Assembly (NCBI GenBank): GCA_964638005.1
Contig: CAZWXS010000002.1
Span: 1 to 64,000, forward strand
DNA: 64,000 nucleotides
Source: JAAYYM01 sp964638005
GTDB lineage: Bacteria > Bacillota > Clostridia > Lachnospirales > Lachnospiraceae
Reading direction: 5' to 3'
Shown: positions 50,404 through 58,931 of the stretch, in pieces
Position numbering within the stretch: the stretch's first letter is position 1
Layout: the number at the start of each line of letters is the position of its first letter
The notes under the pieces: model-generated
What the model was told of the DNA's origin: nothing
Database searches by the model: none
The model's input: only the letters and a program-made list of their open reading frames with translations
Made by a program: the position numbers and the translations under genes

Positions 50404-53400
50404 ATGACGGAGCAGAATAAAGAGGAAGAACGCCGTGCGGAGTTGATGGATAACCTTCCGTGTGGTGCGGGTATCTATGAGTATGAGAAGGGAAAACTCA
50501 GGTGTCGATATCTGAATAAACGCTATTGGGAATTGGTTGGAAGAAGTTCCTATGATTTTGAAATGAAGTCCTTTTTTGATGTTGTACAGCTGGAGGACAG
50601 GGTATATCTGCTCAGAGTTATTCAGGAGGGCATTCTGCATGACGGAAATATGGAGTGTGATATCCATATCAAAGACGGAAATGATAAATATATACCTTTT
50701 CATTTGAATGGAAATGTAGTTAAAAGGGAAATCGGATATCTTACGATTTATGTGACGTATACGCCTATTCCCGAAAGTGAGGTATCCTTCAGAGAGATGC
50801 TGCCGGTTGCACTGGAGACCATGATGTCATCTTCTACGGATCTGGCATTTATCAAGGACAGGACACTTACCTATGTATGTGCAACGAAAGCATTTGCGCA
50901 GATGGTGGGTTTCTCAGACGAACGTGAAGTCATAGGGAAGACAGATTTTGATCTGTTTGTCAGAGACATTGCAGTGAAATTCCGTGAAGATGATCAGAAG
51001 CTTATGAAGAACGGGAAATCGCTGATAGATATTGTTGAACGCTTGCCGGATAAGGATGGAGCGCCCCGATATTCCAGTACATCCAAATATCTGCTTAAGG
51101 ATACAAACGGAAATATCGTAGGTCTGTATGGAGTGGGACGCGATATTACGGAAAATAAAGAAGCATTTGAAAGGCTGAAGCTGTTAACGGACAGCATCCC
51201 CGGCGGACTTGCGACTTATGAAGTATCTCCGGACAGAGTTCGTACGCTTTATTTAAGCGACGGAGTCTATGCGCTGAGCGGTTATGAAAAAGGAGATTAT
51301 AATCTGGGAGAGCTGGATCCGACAAGCCTAATCATAGAGGAAGATCTGCCGATGATGCGGAAGCAGATTTTAGAGCTGGTGGAACATGGGACGCCGATTG
51401 ATTGTACTTACCGCATTCGACAGAAAGAAGGGGATTGCAAGTGGATCAATCTGAAGGGCGCAGAGGCAGAACGAAGCGGGTCCAGAGTCAATATCAATGC
51501 TGTGTTGTTTGATGTAACAGAAGCGCATATTGCAGAACTGAAGCTTGAAGCAATGGAGCGTGAGAACCGTAAACGATATGAACAGGAACTGCAGCTGCGC
51601 AGAGAATTGATCAAGAATTCTATTATGTATTATCAGGCGAATCTTACGACAGGGGTGATTGAGGAATATCATGCCAAGTTTTCGGATACAGAAGAAATGA
51701 AGTCTCATAATACCCTCGATGAATCACTATATCAGCATATTTTGCAAAATGTGGCTTTGGAGGATAAAGAAACGGTTAGCAGAACCATACTTCCGGATGC
51801 ATTACTTGAAGCATATGATCGTGGTGAGACAACCGTCAGCTTAACTTATCGCAGGAAAGTACCGAATCAGGGTTACAGATGGGTGGATACGAGCGTATCC
51901 ATCATGGCAAGACCGAATACGAGTGAGATCATTGCCTTTCTTCATAGCAGAGATGTTGATATGGAGAGGAAGAAACAGCTTGCGATTGAAACTATCATGG
52001 ATGAGGATATCGAAGCTGTCATCATAATGCAGGCAGAGGACGGACAGGCATATATAGCGCATATGCGTGACAATTTTTTCAATCTTGATCTTCAGACGAC
52101 GTTTGATTTTGAACAGGAATACAGAAGAAAGTTTGCGCTGCTGATCGTGGAAGAGGATCAGGAGGATTTTGAAGATTTCTTTGATTTGGAAAGACTTAAG
52201 CAAGTATTGCAGGATGAAAAGGTCACTCAGTATACATATCGTGTAAAAGAGGGTGATATCATCCGACGGAAAACATCCAAGGCATATTATCTGGATGATA
52301 TGAAAAAGGAAATCGTATTTGCCCGTCGTGATGTGACCAGTCTGTATGAAGAAGAGCAGCGCCAGAAGAACGAACTGCGAGAGGCGATGGAAGAGGCCAA
52401 CAGAGCCAATCATGCAAAAAGTGAGTTCCTGTCCCAGATGAGTCATGATATCCGAACTCCGTTGAATGCTGTTTTGGCATTTTCGGATCGGGAAATGTTG
52501 GAGGACGCAACGAAGGAGCAGTTGAGAGAATATCTGGAGAAGGTGAATCTGTCAGGGGATTATCTGTTGGGAATCATCAATGATGTGCTGGATATGTCCA
52601 AGATCGAACAGAAAAAGGTTGTATTAAAGCCTACACCTTATTCTCTGGATGAATTCGTGAGTACGATCAACAATGTCATTATGGAATGGAGCAGGAATAA
52701 GAACATTGAATTTGTCGTGGACACGAGTGAGTCGGTCAAAACAGGTATTATGACAGACCGGGTGCGTTTTAACCAGATATTTATCAATCTCCTGTCCAAT
52801 GCCGTGAAGTTTACGCCAAAGGGAGGAAAGGTCGAGTTTATCCTAAAACAGCACTCCGACGAAGGCTCTGAAGTAACAAGACAGCAATTCATTGTCAGGG
52901 ACAACGGCATCGGTATGAGTCCCGAGTTTCTTCCACATGCATTCGAAAGCTTTAATCAGGAGTATCGGCAGGATACCTCAGAGAAAAGTCAGGGAACGGG
53001 ACTGGGTCTTTCCATTGTCAAGGAACTGGTCAATATGATGAACGGTACGATTGATGTGCAGAGTGAATTGGGCAAAGGATCGACATTTATCGTGGAACTG
53101 CCCCTTGAATTAGTGGATGTCGAGGCACAGTCGATAGAGGAAGAAGAGCAGCATTATGAGTGTCTCAAGGGAGCCCGCATTCTGCTGGGTGAAGACAATA
53201 TGATCAATACGGAGATAGCGGTTGCCCTTTTGGAAAAGAGGGGCTGTATTGTAGAATGTGCCGAAAACGGCAAAGAAACGGTGGAACGCTTCCGAGACTC
53301 GGAGGACGGATATTATGATCTGATTCTGTTGGATATCAGGATGCCGGTCATGGACGGTCTGACAGCGACCAGAGAAATCAGGAAGATGCACAAACAGGAG

Positions 53401-53568
53401 GCAGAAACCATTCCCATCATTGCATTGACGGCAGATGCCTTTTATGAAGATGAGCGTGTCGCATATGATGCAGGTATGAACGATTATCTGTCAAAGCCGA
53501 TTGATCCGCACCAGCTGTACAGACTGTGCAGTAAATATATCGAGCAGAAGATACATCAACAAAATTGA
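50404..53568 (+). CDS. PAS-containing hybrid sensor histidine kinase (C-terminal piece of the frameshifted gene)
   Basis: 1054 residues from the ATG at 50404, though the frame is open and PAS-like for at least 20 codons before it. Several PAS folds come first (one with FIKDRTLTYVCATKAFAQMV near 155), then the kinase core FLSQMSHDIRTPLNAVLAF with the histidine near residue 682, NLLSNAVKFTPKGGKV, VRDNGIGMS and GTGLGLSIVKELV. The C-terminal receiver has LLGEDNMINTEIAVALLEK, DLILLDIRMPVMDGLT and YLSKPI. No membrane segments, so it probably senses a cytoplasmic signal. Full product with the frame restored would be about 1329 residues. Confidence 0.88.
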   Translation: MTEQNKEEERRAELMDNLPCGAGIYEYEKGKLRCRYLNKRYWELVGRSSYDFEMKSFFDVVQLEDRVYLLRVIQEGILHDGNMECDIHIKDGNDKYIPFHLNGNVVKREIGYLTIYVTYTPIPESEVSFREMLPVALETMMSSSTDLAFIKDRTLTYVCATKAFAQMVGFSDEREVIGKTDFDLFVRDIAVKFREDDQKLMKNGKSLIDIVERLPDKDGAPRYSSTSKYLLKDTNGNIVGLYGVGRDITENKEAFERLKLLTDSIPGGLATYEVSPDRVRTLYLSDGVYALSGYEKGDYNLGELDPTSLIIEEDLPMMRKQILELVEHGTPIDCTYRIRQKEGDCKWINLKGAEAERSGSRVNINAVLFDVTEAHIAELKLEAMERENRKRYEQELQLRRELIKNSIMYYQANLTTGVIEEYHAKFSDTEEMKSHNTLDESLYQHILQNVALEDKETVSRTILPDALLEAYDRGETTVSLTYRRKVPNQGYRWVDTSVSIMARPNTSEIIAFLHSRDVDMERKKQLAIETIMDEDIEAVIIMQAEDGQAYIAHMRDNFFNLDLQTTFDFEQEYRRKFALLIVEEDQEDFEDFFDLERLKQVLQDEKVTQYTYRVKEGDIIRRKTSKAYYLDDMKKEIVFARRDVTSLYEEEQRQKNELREAMEEANRANHAKSEFLSQMSHDIRTPLNAVLAFSDREMLEDATKEQLREYLEKVNLSGDYLLGIINDVLDMSKIEQKKVVLKPTPYSLDEFVSTINNVIMEWSRNKNIEFVVDTSESVKTGIMTDRVRFNQIFINLLSNAVKFTPKGGKVEFILKQHSDEGSEVTRQQFIVRDNGIGMSPEFLPHAFESFNQEYRQDTSEKSQGTGLGLSIVKELVNMMNGTIDVQSELGKGSTFIVELPLELVDVEAQSIEEEEQHYECLKGARILLGEDNMINTEIAVALLEKRGCIVECAENGKETVERFRDSEDGYYDLILLDIRMPVMDGLTATREIRKMHKQEAETIPIIALTADAFYEDERVAYDAGMNDYLSKPIDPHQLYRLCSKYIEQKIHQQN

Positions 53569-53653
53569 TTTTTACATTGTAATATCGTATAATCATAAAG
53601 CATAAGCATTTGACGGGGAACATGGGCTCGCTCATGATTCCCCTAATATTAGG
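53565..53653 (+). promoter_or_regulatory. Promoter and leader inverted repeats of the SPFH gene
   Basis: TTGATT (53565-53570), 17-bp spacer, TATAAT (53588-53593); the -35 overlaps the stop of the hybrid kinase. Downstream, GGGGAA (53615-53620) pairs with TTCCCC (53638-53643) with an inner CATG/CATG stem, and CCTAATATTAGG (53642-53653) is a perfect palindrome. No T-tract follows. Confidence 0.5.
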
Positions 53654-53674
53654 AAAGCACGAGGGAGAAGAAGT

Positions 53675-54694
53675 ATGTTTAATTTTAATTTTGTAAAGTT
53701 TATGCCGAGCGAGTATGTGTTACGCTATAAAAGTGGGACAATTGTGCAGGAAGGCACAGGTTTGTCCTTTTTCTATTATGCTCCGACGACGTCAGTGATC
53801 GTGGTTCCGATTGCAAGCGCAGATGTACCGTTTGTGTTTGAGGAGGTTACGAGTGATTATCAGACAGTCACCATACAGGGGCAGCTTACATATAAGATTG
53901 CAGACTACAAGGTCATGGCACAGAATCTGGATTACACATATGACTTGAAAGCCAAAAAACATTTATTTGATAATTCTCAAAAGATTGCACAGAGATTGAT
54001 CAACATTGCAAAGGTACATACGAAGAAGCATATAGAGCATATGGAGCTCAAGGAAGCAATCAAATCCAGTGAGAGCCTGGCTCAGAGTATAGCCGGAGAA
54101 CTGTGCGAGAATGCTGAAATCAAAACACTGGGCATTGAGGTTATGGGCTTTTCTGTTTTGGCGATACAGCCTAATAAAGATACGGCCAGAGCGCTGGAAG
54201 CACAGGCCAGAGAGCAGATTTTGAAAAGTGCGGATGAGGCCTTATATGAGAGAAGGAATGCCTCTATCGAACAGGAACGTAAGATTAAGGAAAATGAACT
54301 GAATACCGAAATCGCAATAGAGGAGAAAAAGAAGAAGATCCAGGAGGCACAGCTTGAGGCAAGGCGTCTTGTCATGCAAAAGGAGAATCAGATTAAGGAC
54401 GAACAGCTTGGCTATGAGACGGAACTGGAGGAAAAGAGAAAGCAGCTGATCGAGCTTACGGTTGCCAATTCCAAGGAGCAGGCAGATGCAAAGGCCTATG
54501 AATTGACTGCAATGATGAAAGCATTTTCAGGCGTGGATCAGAATGTTATGCAGGCTCTGGCGGGTATGGGTATGCAGCCGGATAAACTGATCGCGATGGC
54601 GTTCCAGAATCTTGCCGAAAATGCAGACAAGATCGGGCAGCTGAACATTACGCCGGATCTGCTGCAGGGAATCATGCAGGGAAATGATAAGTGA
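53675..54694 (+). CDS. SPFH/band 7 domain protein
   Basis: 339 residues. The SPFH domain occupies about residues 8-190 (GTGLSFFYYAPTTSVIVVPI, VTIQGQLTYKIADYKVMAQN, LGIEVMGFSVLAIQPNKDTA). A coiled coil with many Glu, Lys and Gln follows (about 195-265). The C-terminal 50 residues resemble flotillin-like endings with glycine-methionine repeats (LAGMGMQPDKLIAMAFQNLA). There is no clear transmembrane segment, so it may be peripheral. SPFH proteins assemble into membrane-associated oligomers. AGGGAGAAGAAGT precedes the ATG. The NAD-kinase-like gene overlaps its end, so the pair is co-translated. Confidence 0.85.
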   Translation: MFNFNFVKFMPSEYVLRYKSGTIVQEGTGLSFFYYAPTTSVIVVPIASADVPFVFEEVTSDYQTVTIQGQLTYKIADYKVMAQNLDYTYDLKAKKHLFDNSQKIAQRLINIAKVHTKKHIEHMELKEAIKSSESLAQSIAGELCENAEIKTLGIEVMGFSVLAIQPNKDTARALEAQAREQILKSADEALYERRNASIEQERKIKENELNTEIAIEEKKKKIQEAQLEARRLVMQKENQIKDEQLGYETELEEKRKQLIELTVANSKEQADAKAYELTAMMKAFSGVDQNVMQALAGMGMQPDKLIAMAFQNLAENADKIGQLNITPDLLQGIMQGNDK

Positions 54695-55625
54695 TCCTAT
54701 GACAGAGCATAAGATTATTTTAGTCACAAGAAAGACGCGGCTGGAAGATCTGATCATCCGATACAATACAATCCAACAGGCACAGTTCTATATCGAGCAT
54801 ATGGGAAATGATTTCTCGGATTATCTGAAAGAGGATCAGACCTACCATGAAGCGGTATCGCGGATTATGGAGGAACTGCCGGAGATCGGACGTGTTCAGA
54901 TCGTACAGCGAGAGTATCTGTCCAATTTCATATTTGGGCCGAATGATATCATTGTAGCCGTCGGACAGGACGGTCTGGTGGCGAATGTCATGAAATATCT
55001 GGACAGTCAGCCGCTGATCGGTATCAATCCGGATGCGGCAAGGTGGGACGGAGTATTACTGCCTTTCGGACCGGCTGATGCGGGAAAGATCGTGCAGGAG
55101 GTTGTCAGGAATATTCGGAAATACCATGAAGTCACTCTGGCACAGGCACAGTTGAATGACGGACAGAAATTATATGCGGTTAATGATCTGTTCATCGGGC
55201 AGCGTACGCACACTTCCGCGCGCTATACGCTTACGGTAAACGATAAGGCGGAACAACAGTCTTCCAGTGGAATCATCGTATCTACGGGACTGGGGTCTAC
55301 GGGATGGCTCAAGAGCATTATCACCGGAGCCAATGGAATAGCGGCTGCAGCACAGGGCAATACAAAGAGGCCCGGTTATAAGCCGATGCAATGGAATGCC
55401 GATTATCTGTATTACAGCGTCAGAGAGCCGTATCCGAGCAAATGGACCGGAGCGGATCTGGTTTTTGGCAAGATAGATGCACGCAACAGGTTTCAGGTCA
55501 TTTCGCAGATGCCAAGCAACGGAGTGATTTTCAGTGACGGATTGGAGAATGATTATCTGGAATTTAATTCCGGTATGGAAGCCAATGTGACCATTGCAGA
55601 TAAAAGAGGGCATTTGGTGGTATGA
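54684..55625 (+). CDS. Divergent NAD kinase-like protein
   Basis: 313 residues with the ATP-NAD kinase fold: an N-terminal Rossmann part, NDIIVAVGQDGLVANVMKYL where NAD kinases have GGDG, and VSTGLGSTGWLKSI at the second site. The GGDGT box is altered to GQDGL, so phosphoryl transfer to NAD may be changed; sphingosine/diacylglycerol-like or sugar kinase roles are possible. It overlaps the SPFH gene by 11 bases, and a second ATG at 54699 is as plausible a start; neither has a good ribosome site. Pairing with an SPFH protein suggests a shared membrane-linked role, which is inference only. Confidence 0.7.
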   Translation: MISDPMTEHKIILVTRKTRLEDLIIRYNTIQQAQFYIEHMGNDFSDYLKEDQTYHEAVSRIMEELPEIGRVQIVQREYLSNFIFGPNDIIVAVGQDGLVANVMKYLDSQPLIGINPDAARWDGVLLPFGPADAGKIVQEVVRNIRKYHEVTLAQAQLNDGQKLYAVNDLFIGQRTHTSARYTLTVNDKAEQQSSSGIIVSTGLGSTGWLKSIITGANGIAAAAQGNTKRPGYKPMQWNADYLYYSVREPYPSKWTGADLVFGKIDARNRFQVISQMPSNGVIFSDGLENDYLEFNSGMEANVTIADKRGHLVV

Positions 55626-55660
55626 TAGACAGTATCTGAAAGAGAAACGGAGACAGGCAG

Positions 55661-57424
55661 ATGAAAAAATTATTGGATTTATTGTCAGAAGAATTAGAGG
55701 CGGCTTTCAAGCAGGCCGGTTATGATGAGAAATACGGCAGGGTGACGGTTTCCAACCGTCCTGATTTATGTGAGTTTCAGTGCAACGGAGCCATGAGCGC
55801 CGTCAAAGAATATAAGAAGGCTCCTATCATGATTGCAAATGATGTGGCAGCGGCACTTGCGGACAATCAAATGTTTTCCGAAGTGAATGCAGTCAATCCG
55901 GGCTTTTTGAATCTGAAACTGTCAGAGGATTATCTGTCAGAATATATGCGGAAAATGAATGCAGATGCGAGACATGGTTTATCGGAGTCGGAGCAGCCGC
56001 AGACCATTATGGTGGATTACGGCGGACCGAATGTGGCCAAGCCGTTGCATGTAGGACATTTACGCTCTGCCATTATCGGCGAGAGTGTCAAGCGGATCTG
56101 CAGATATATGGGACATAAGGTAGTAGGGGATATCCATTTGGGAGACTGGGGTCTGCAGATGGGTCTGATCATCACGGAACTGAAGAAACGTCAGCCGGAG
56201 CTGCCTTATTTTGATGAATCCTTTACCGGAGAATATCCGAAGGAAGCACCATTTACGATTTCAGAACTGGAAGAGATCTATCCGACAGCCAGTGCAAAGT
56301 CGAAAGAAGATGCAGACTATAAAGAAGAAGCAATGAATGCAACGTTCCTGTTACAGAATGGGAATCGCGGTTATATGGCTCTTTGGAATCATATTATGGC
56401 AGTCTCTAAGGCAGACCTCAAGAAGAATTATGCCAATCTGAATGTTGAATTTGACTTATGGAAAGGCGAATCCGATGTTCAGAAATATATTCCGGATATG
56501 GTTGCACGTCTGAAAGACGAAGGCTTTGCCTATGAAAGCGAAGGCGCACTGGTCGTTGATGTAAAAGAAGACAGCGATACAAAGGAAATTCCTCCGTGTA
56601 TGATCTTAAAATCAGACGGAGCATCTCTTTATACAACCACGGATCTTGCAACGTTAGTAGAGCGCAAGCAGGATATTGATCCGGACGGTATCATCTATGT
56701 AGTGGATAAGCGTCAGGATCTGCATTTTGTACAGGTATTTCGTTGTGCAAAGAAGGTCGGTATTATAGGAAATGAAGTCAACTTGAACTTCATTGGCTTC
56801 GGAACGATGAACGGCAAGGACGGAAAGCCATTTAAAACCCGTGAGGGCGGCGTTATGCGTCTGGAGAACCTGATTGCCGATATCAATGAGGAGATGTATC
56901 ATAAGATCGTGGACAATCATGAAGTTGAAGAGACAGAGGCACGTGCAACAGCACAGGTCGTGGCGCTGGCAGCCGTGAAGTATGGAGATCTGTCGAATCA
57001 GGCTACGAAGGATTATGTCTTTGATATTGACAAGTTTACCTCGTTTGAAGGAAACACAGGACCTTATATCCTATATACAATTGTGCGTATCAAATCAATT
57101 TTGAATAAATACAGAGAGCAGGGGAAAAACGTAACAAATGTTATTGAAAGACCTGCAAATGAATATGAAAAAGCACTGATGCTTTCCCTTGCACAGTTCA
57201 ATGCTGTCATTGAAGGTGCTTATGAGGAAATTGCGCCGCATAAGATCTGTGCGTTCATCTATGAACTGGCAAATACATTTAACCGCTTCTATCATGAGAC
57301 AAAGATATTGACAGAAGAAGATGAGAAGCAGCAGGCAAGCTGGATTGCACTATTGAATCTGACAAAGGAAGTGTTGGAGACATCCATTGATCTGCTTGGA
57401 TTCTCTGCTCCGGAGAGAATGTAG
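55661..57424 (+). CDS. argS: Arginyl-tRNA synthetase
   Basis: 587 residues, class I synthetase. The N-terminal Arg-tRNA domain (first 110 residues), then the HIGH-type motif GPNVAKPLHVGHLRSAIIGE, DIHLGDWGLQMGLI and FGTMNGKDGKPFKTREGGV, which replaces KMSKS in ArgRS, and the C-terminal DALR anticodon-binding domain with NTFNRFYHETKIL. It charges tRNA-Arg. GGAGAC precedes the ATG. No T-box leader is visible; it follows the NAD-kinase-like gene by 35 bases and may share its transcript. Confidence 0.95.
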   Translation: MKKLLDLLSEELEAAFKQAGYDEKYGRVTVSNRPDLCEFQCNGAMSAVKEYKKAPIMIANDVAAALADNQMFSEVNAVNPGFLNLKLSEDYLSEYMRKMNADARHGLSESEQPQTIMVDYGGPNVAKPLHVGHLRSAIIGESVKRICRYMGHKVVGDIHLGDWGLQMGLIITELKKRQPELPYFDESFTGEYPKEAPFTISELEEIYPTASAKSKEDADYKEEAMNATFLLQNGNRGYMALWNHIMAVSKADLKKNYANLNVEFDLWKGESDVQKYIPDMVARLKDEGFAYESEGALVVDVKEDSDTKEIPPCMILKSDGASLYTTTDLATLVERKQDIDPDGIIYVVDKRQDLHFVQVFRCAKKVGIIGNEVNLNFIGFGTMNGKDGKPFKTREGGVMRLENLIADINEEMYHKIVDNHEVEETEARATAQVVALAAVKYGDLSNQATKDYVFDIDKFTSFEGNTGPYILYTIVRIKSILNKYREQGKNVTNVIERPANEYEKALMLSLAQFNAVIEGAYEEIAPHKICAFIYELANTFNRFYHETKILTEEDEKQQASWIALLNLTKEVLETSIDLLGFSAPERM

Positions 57425-57435
57425 GTATGCTGCTG

Positions 57436-57504
57436 CAACTTACATTTCGATTTTGACAACTTACATGACAATCTCTTGTGCAAACTATAGTCTGTTGTTA
57501 TAGT
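57436..57504 (+). promoter_or_regulatory. Promoter with direct repeats before the TraX remnant
   Basis: TTGTGC (57476-57481), 17-bp spacer and TATAGT (57499-57504). Upstream are two copies of CAACTTACAT, at 57436-57445 and 57457-57466, 21 bp apart, i.e. about two helix turns, as expected for a dimeric activator site. Confidence 0.45.
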
Positions 57505-57530
57505 GTGGATGAAAGAGAGGTCATAGAGAC

Positions 57531-57973
57531 ATGGAAGAGAAGAAGTTGTTGGGAAAAGGCTTTACCGGAAATCAATTAAAAATCTTTGCAATCATTGCAA
57601 TGACAATCGATCATGTAACAAGTGTTATCTTACCGGGATATGATAGGACATGGTGGATTGTGGTTTTACATATCGTCGGCCGACTGGCGGCGCCGATTAT
57701 GTGGTTTATGATTGTAGAGGGATACCGTCATACGAGAGATTTGAAGAAATACATTACGCGATTGTCTATGCCATCTGTGTTGATGTAGTTTACGGAGCGA
57801 TTCAGATGCTTGTAGTAATCTGTGTTCCGTTCATCATGAATTACAATGGAAAGCGCGGCACGTGGAAGGGTATGAAATGGTTCTTCTACGCCTACTATGT
57901 GGGACATCTGGTATTGTGCGGAATCATACGGATTGTCCTACATGGGAATGTCGGAGTCATTATTGGCGGATGA
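57531..57973 (+). pseudogene. TraX-family membrane protein, internally deleted and frameshifted
   Basis: The N-terminal frame (57531-57788) reads LKIFAIIAMTIDHVTSVILP and VLHIVGRLAAPIMWFMIVEG, clear TraX-family sequence, then goes out of frame after HTRDLKKYI and stops. A second frame picks up at about 57755 as YAIVYAICVDVVYGAIQMLV and GKRGTWKGMKWFFYAYYVGH, which is the TraX C-terminus. TraX proteins are about 240-250 residues, so roughly 100 residues between the halves are missing. The gene is probably inactive. GAGAGG lies upstream of the ATG. Confidence 0.8.
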
Positions 57974-58053
57974 TCGGAAGGTTTACAGTTAAGAATTTGG
58001 TAAGAAATTGATAGTGATCTGTTAAAGCATTCGAAAATAGAGTCTGTTATGAT

Positions 58054-58085
58054 ATAAGCGTCAGGGAAATGTCTCTGGCGCTTAT
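58054..58085. other. Hairpin upstream of the ABC exporter
   Basis: ATAAGCGTCAG (58054-58064) pairs with CTGGCGCTTAT (58075-58085) over 11 bp with one G-T wobble and a ten-base loop. It has no T-tract. An extended -10 (TGTTATGAT, 58045-58053) just precedes it, so it could be a 5'-leader structure of the exporter transcript. Confidence 0.45.
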
Positions 58086-58167
58086 GTTATGCAGTGGCTG
58101 TCCGACGGCTTGGATATGTGCCCACGCAGCGAAACAAAAAAGATGTGAATAAAGGAGAACAGACGAT

Positions 58168-58929
58168 ATGAAACAAGTCATACTCGAAGCAAATAAATTA
58201 TGCAAATCCTTTCAGACAGCGGAGATTACCCAGCATGTACTAAAAAACCTGGATTTAGAGATTTATGAATCAGATTTTACAGTTATCATGGGAAGTTCAG
58301 GCTCCGGAAAGTCAACGCTGCTGTATACGTTATCCGGTATGGATACGCCGACGATGGGGAGTCTCTCTCTTTATGGAACACCACTCAATGGATTGAACAA
58401 TGATGAACTCGCGTTGTTGCGCAGAAAATATTGTGGCTTTATTTTTCAGTCCATCCATCTGCTCGATACGATGAATGTGATGGACAACGTTCTGACCGGT
58501 GCATTGTTAGTCAATCACGATAAAAAGAAAGCTTATGAGTCGGCGGTTAATCTGCTCAAACAAGTGGGATTAAATGAGGTGGATTTTCAGAAGTTTCCGA
58601 ATCAGTTGTCCGGCGGAGAACAGCAGAGGGTGGCGATTGTACGTGCTATGATCAATCAGCCGAAAATCTTATTCGCAGATGAGCCGACCGGTGCCTTGAA
58701 TTCGGTGGCAAGTACGAAAGTCCTGGATGAATTCACGAAACTGCATCAGGCAGGACAGAGCATTTTAATGGTAACACATGATATTAAAACAGCACTGCGC
58801 GGAAGCAGAGTCATTTACTTAAGAGACGGCAGTATTCAGGGAGATCTGGAACTTGGAGCTTATACCACGGAAGATCGGGAATACAGAACGCAGAAATTAA
58901 AACAGTTCCTGAGTGAAATGGGGTGGTAA
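58168..58929 (+). CDS. ABC exporter ATPase (MacB/BceA-like)
   Basis: 253 residues, one ATP-binding cassette: Walker A GSSGSGKST, Q-loop FIFQSIHLLDTMNVMDNVL, signature QLSGGEQQRVAIVRAM, Walker B ILFADEPTGALNS and the switch histidine in VTHDIKTAL. The ADEPTGALN form marks the LolD/MacB/BceA group that drives mechanotransmission or antimicrobial-peptide export. GGAGAA precedes the ATG. The permease starts two bases after its stop. A kinase gene at the end of the window supports a Bce-type peptide-sensing module, though the permease differs from BceB. Confidence 0.93.
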   Translation: MKQVILEANKLCKSFQTAEITQHVLKNLDLEIYESDFTVIMGSSGSGKSTLLYTLSGMDTPTMGSLSLYGTPLNGLNNDELALLRRKYCGFIFQSIHLLDTMNVMDNVLTGALLVNHDKKKAYESAVNLLKQVGLNEVDFQKFPNQLSGGEQQRVAIVRAMINQPKILFADEPTGALNSVASTKVLDEFTKLHQAGQSILMVTHDIKTALRGSRVIYLRDGSIQGDLELGAYTTEDREYRTQKLKQFLSEMGW

Positions 58930-58931
58930 GC

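Noticed and set aside
55626..55660. T-box leader before argS
   Set aside because: Only 35 bp separate argS from the preceding gene, too short for a T-box.
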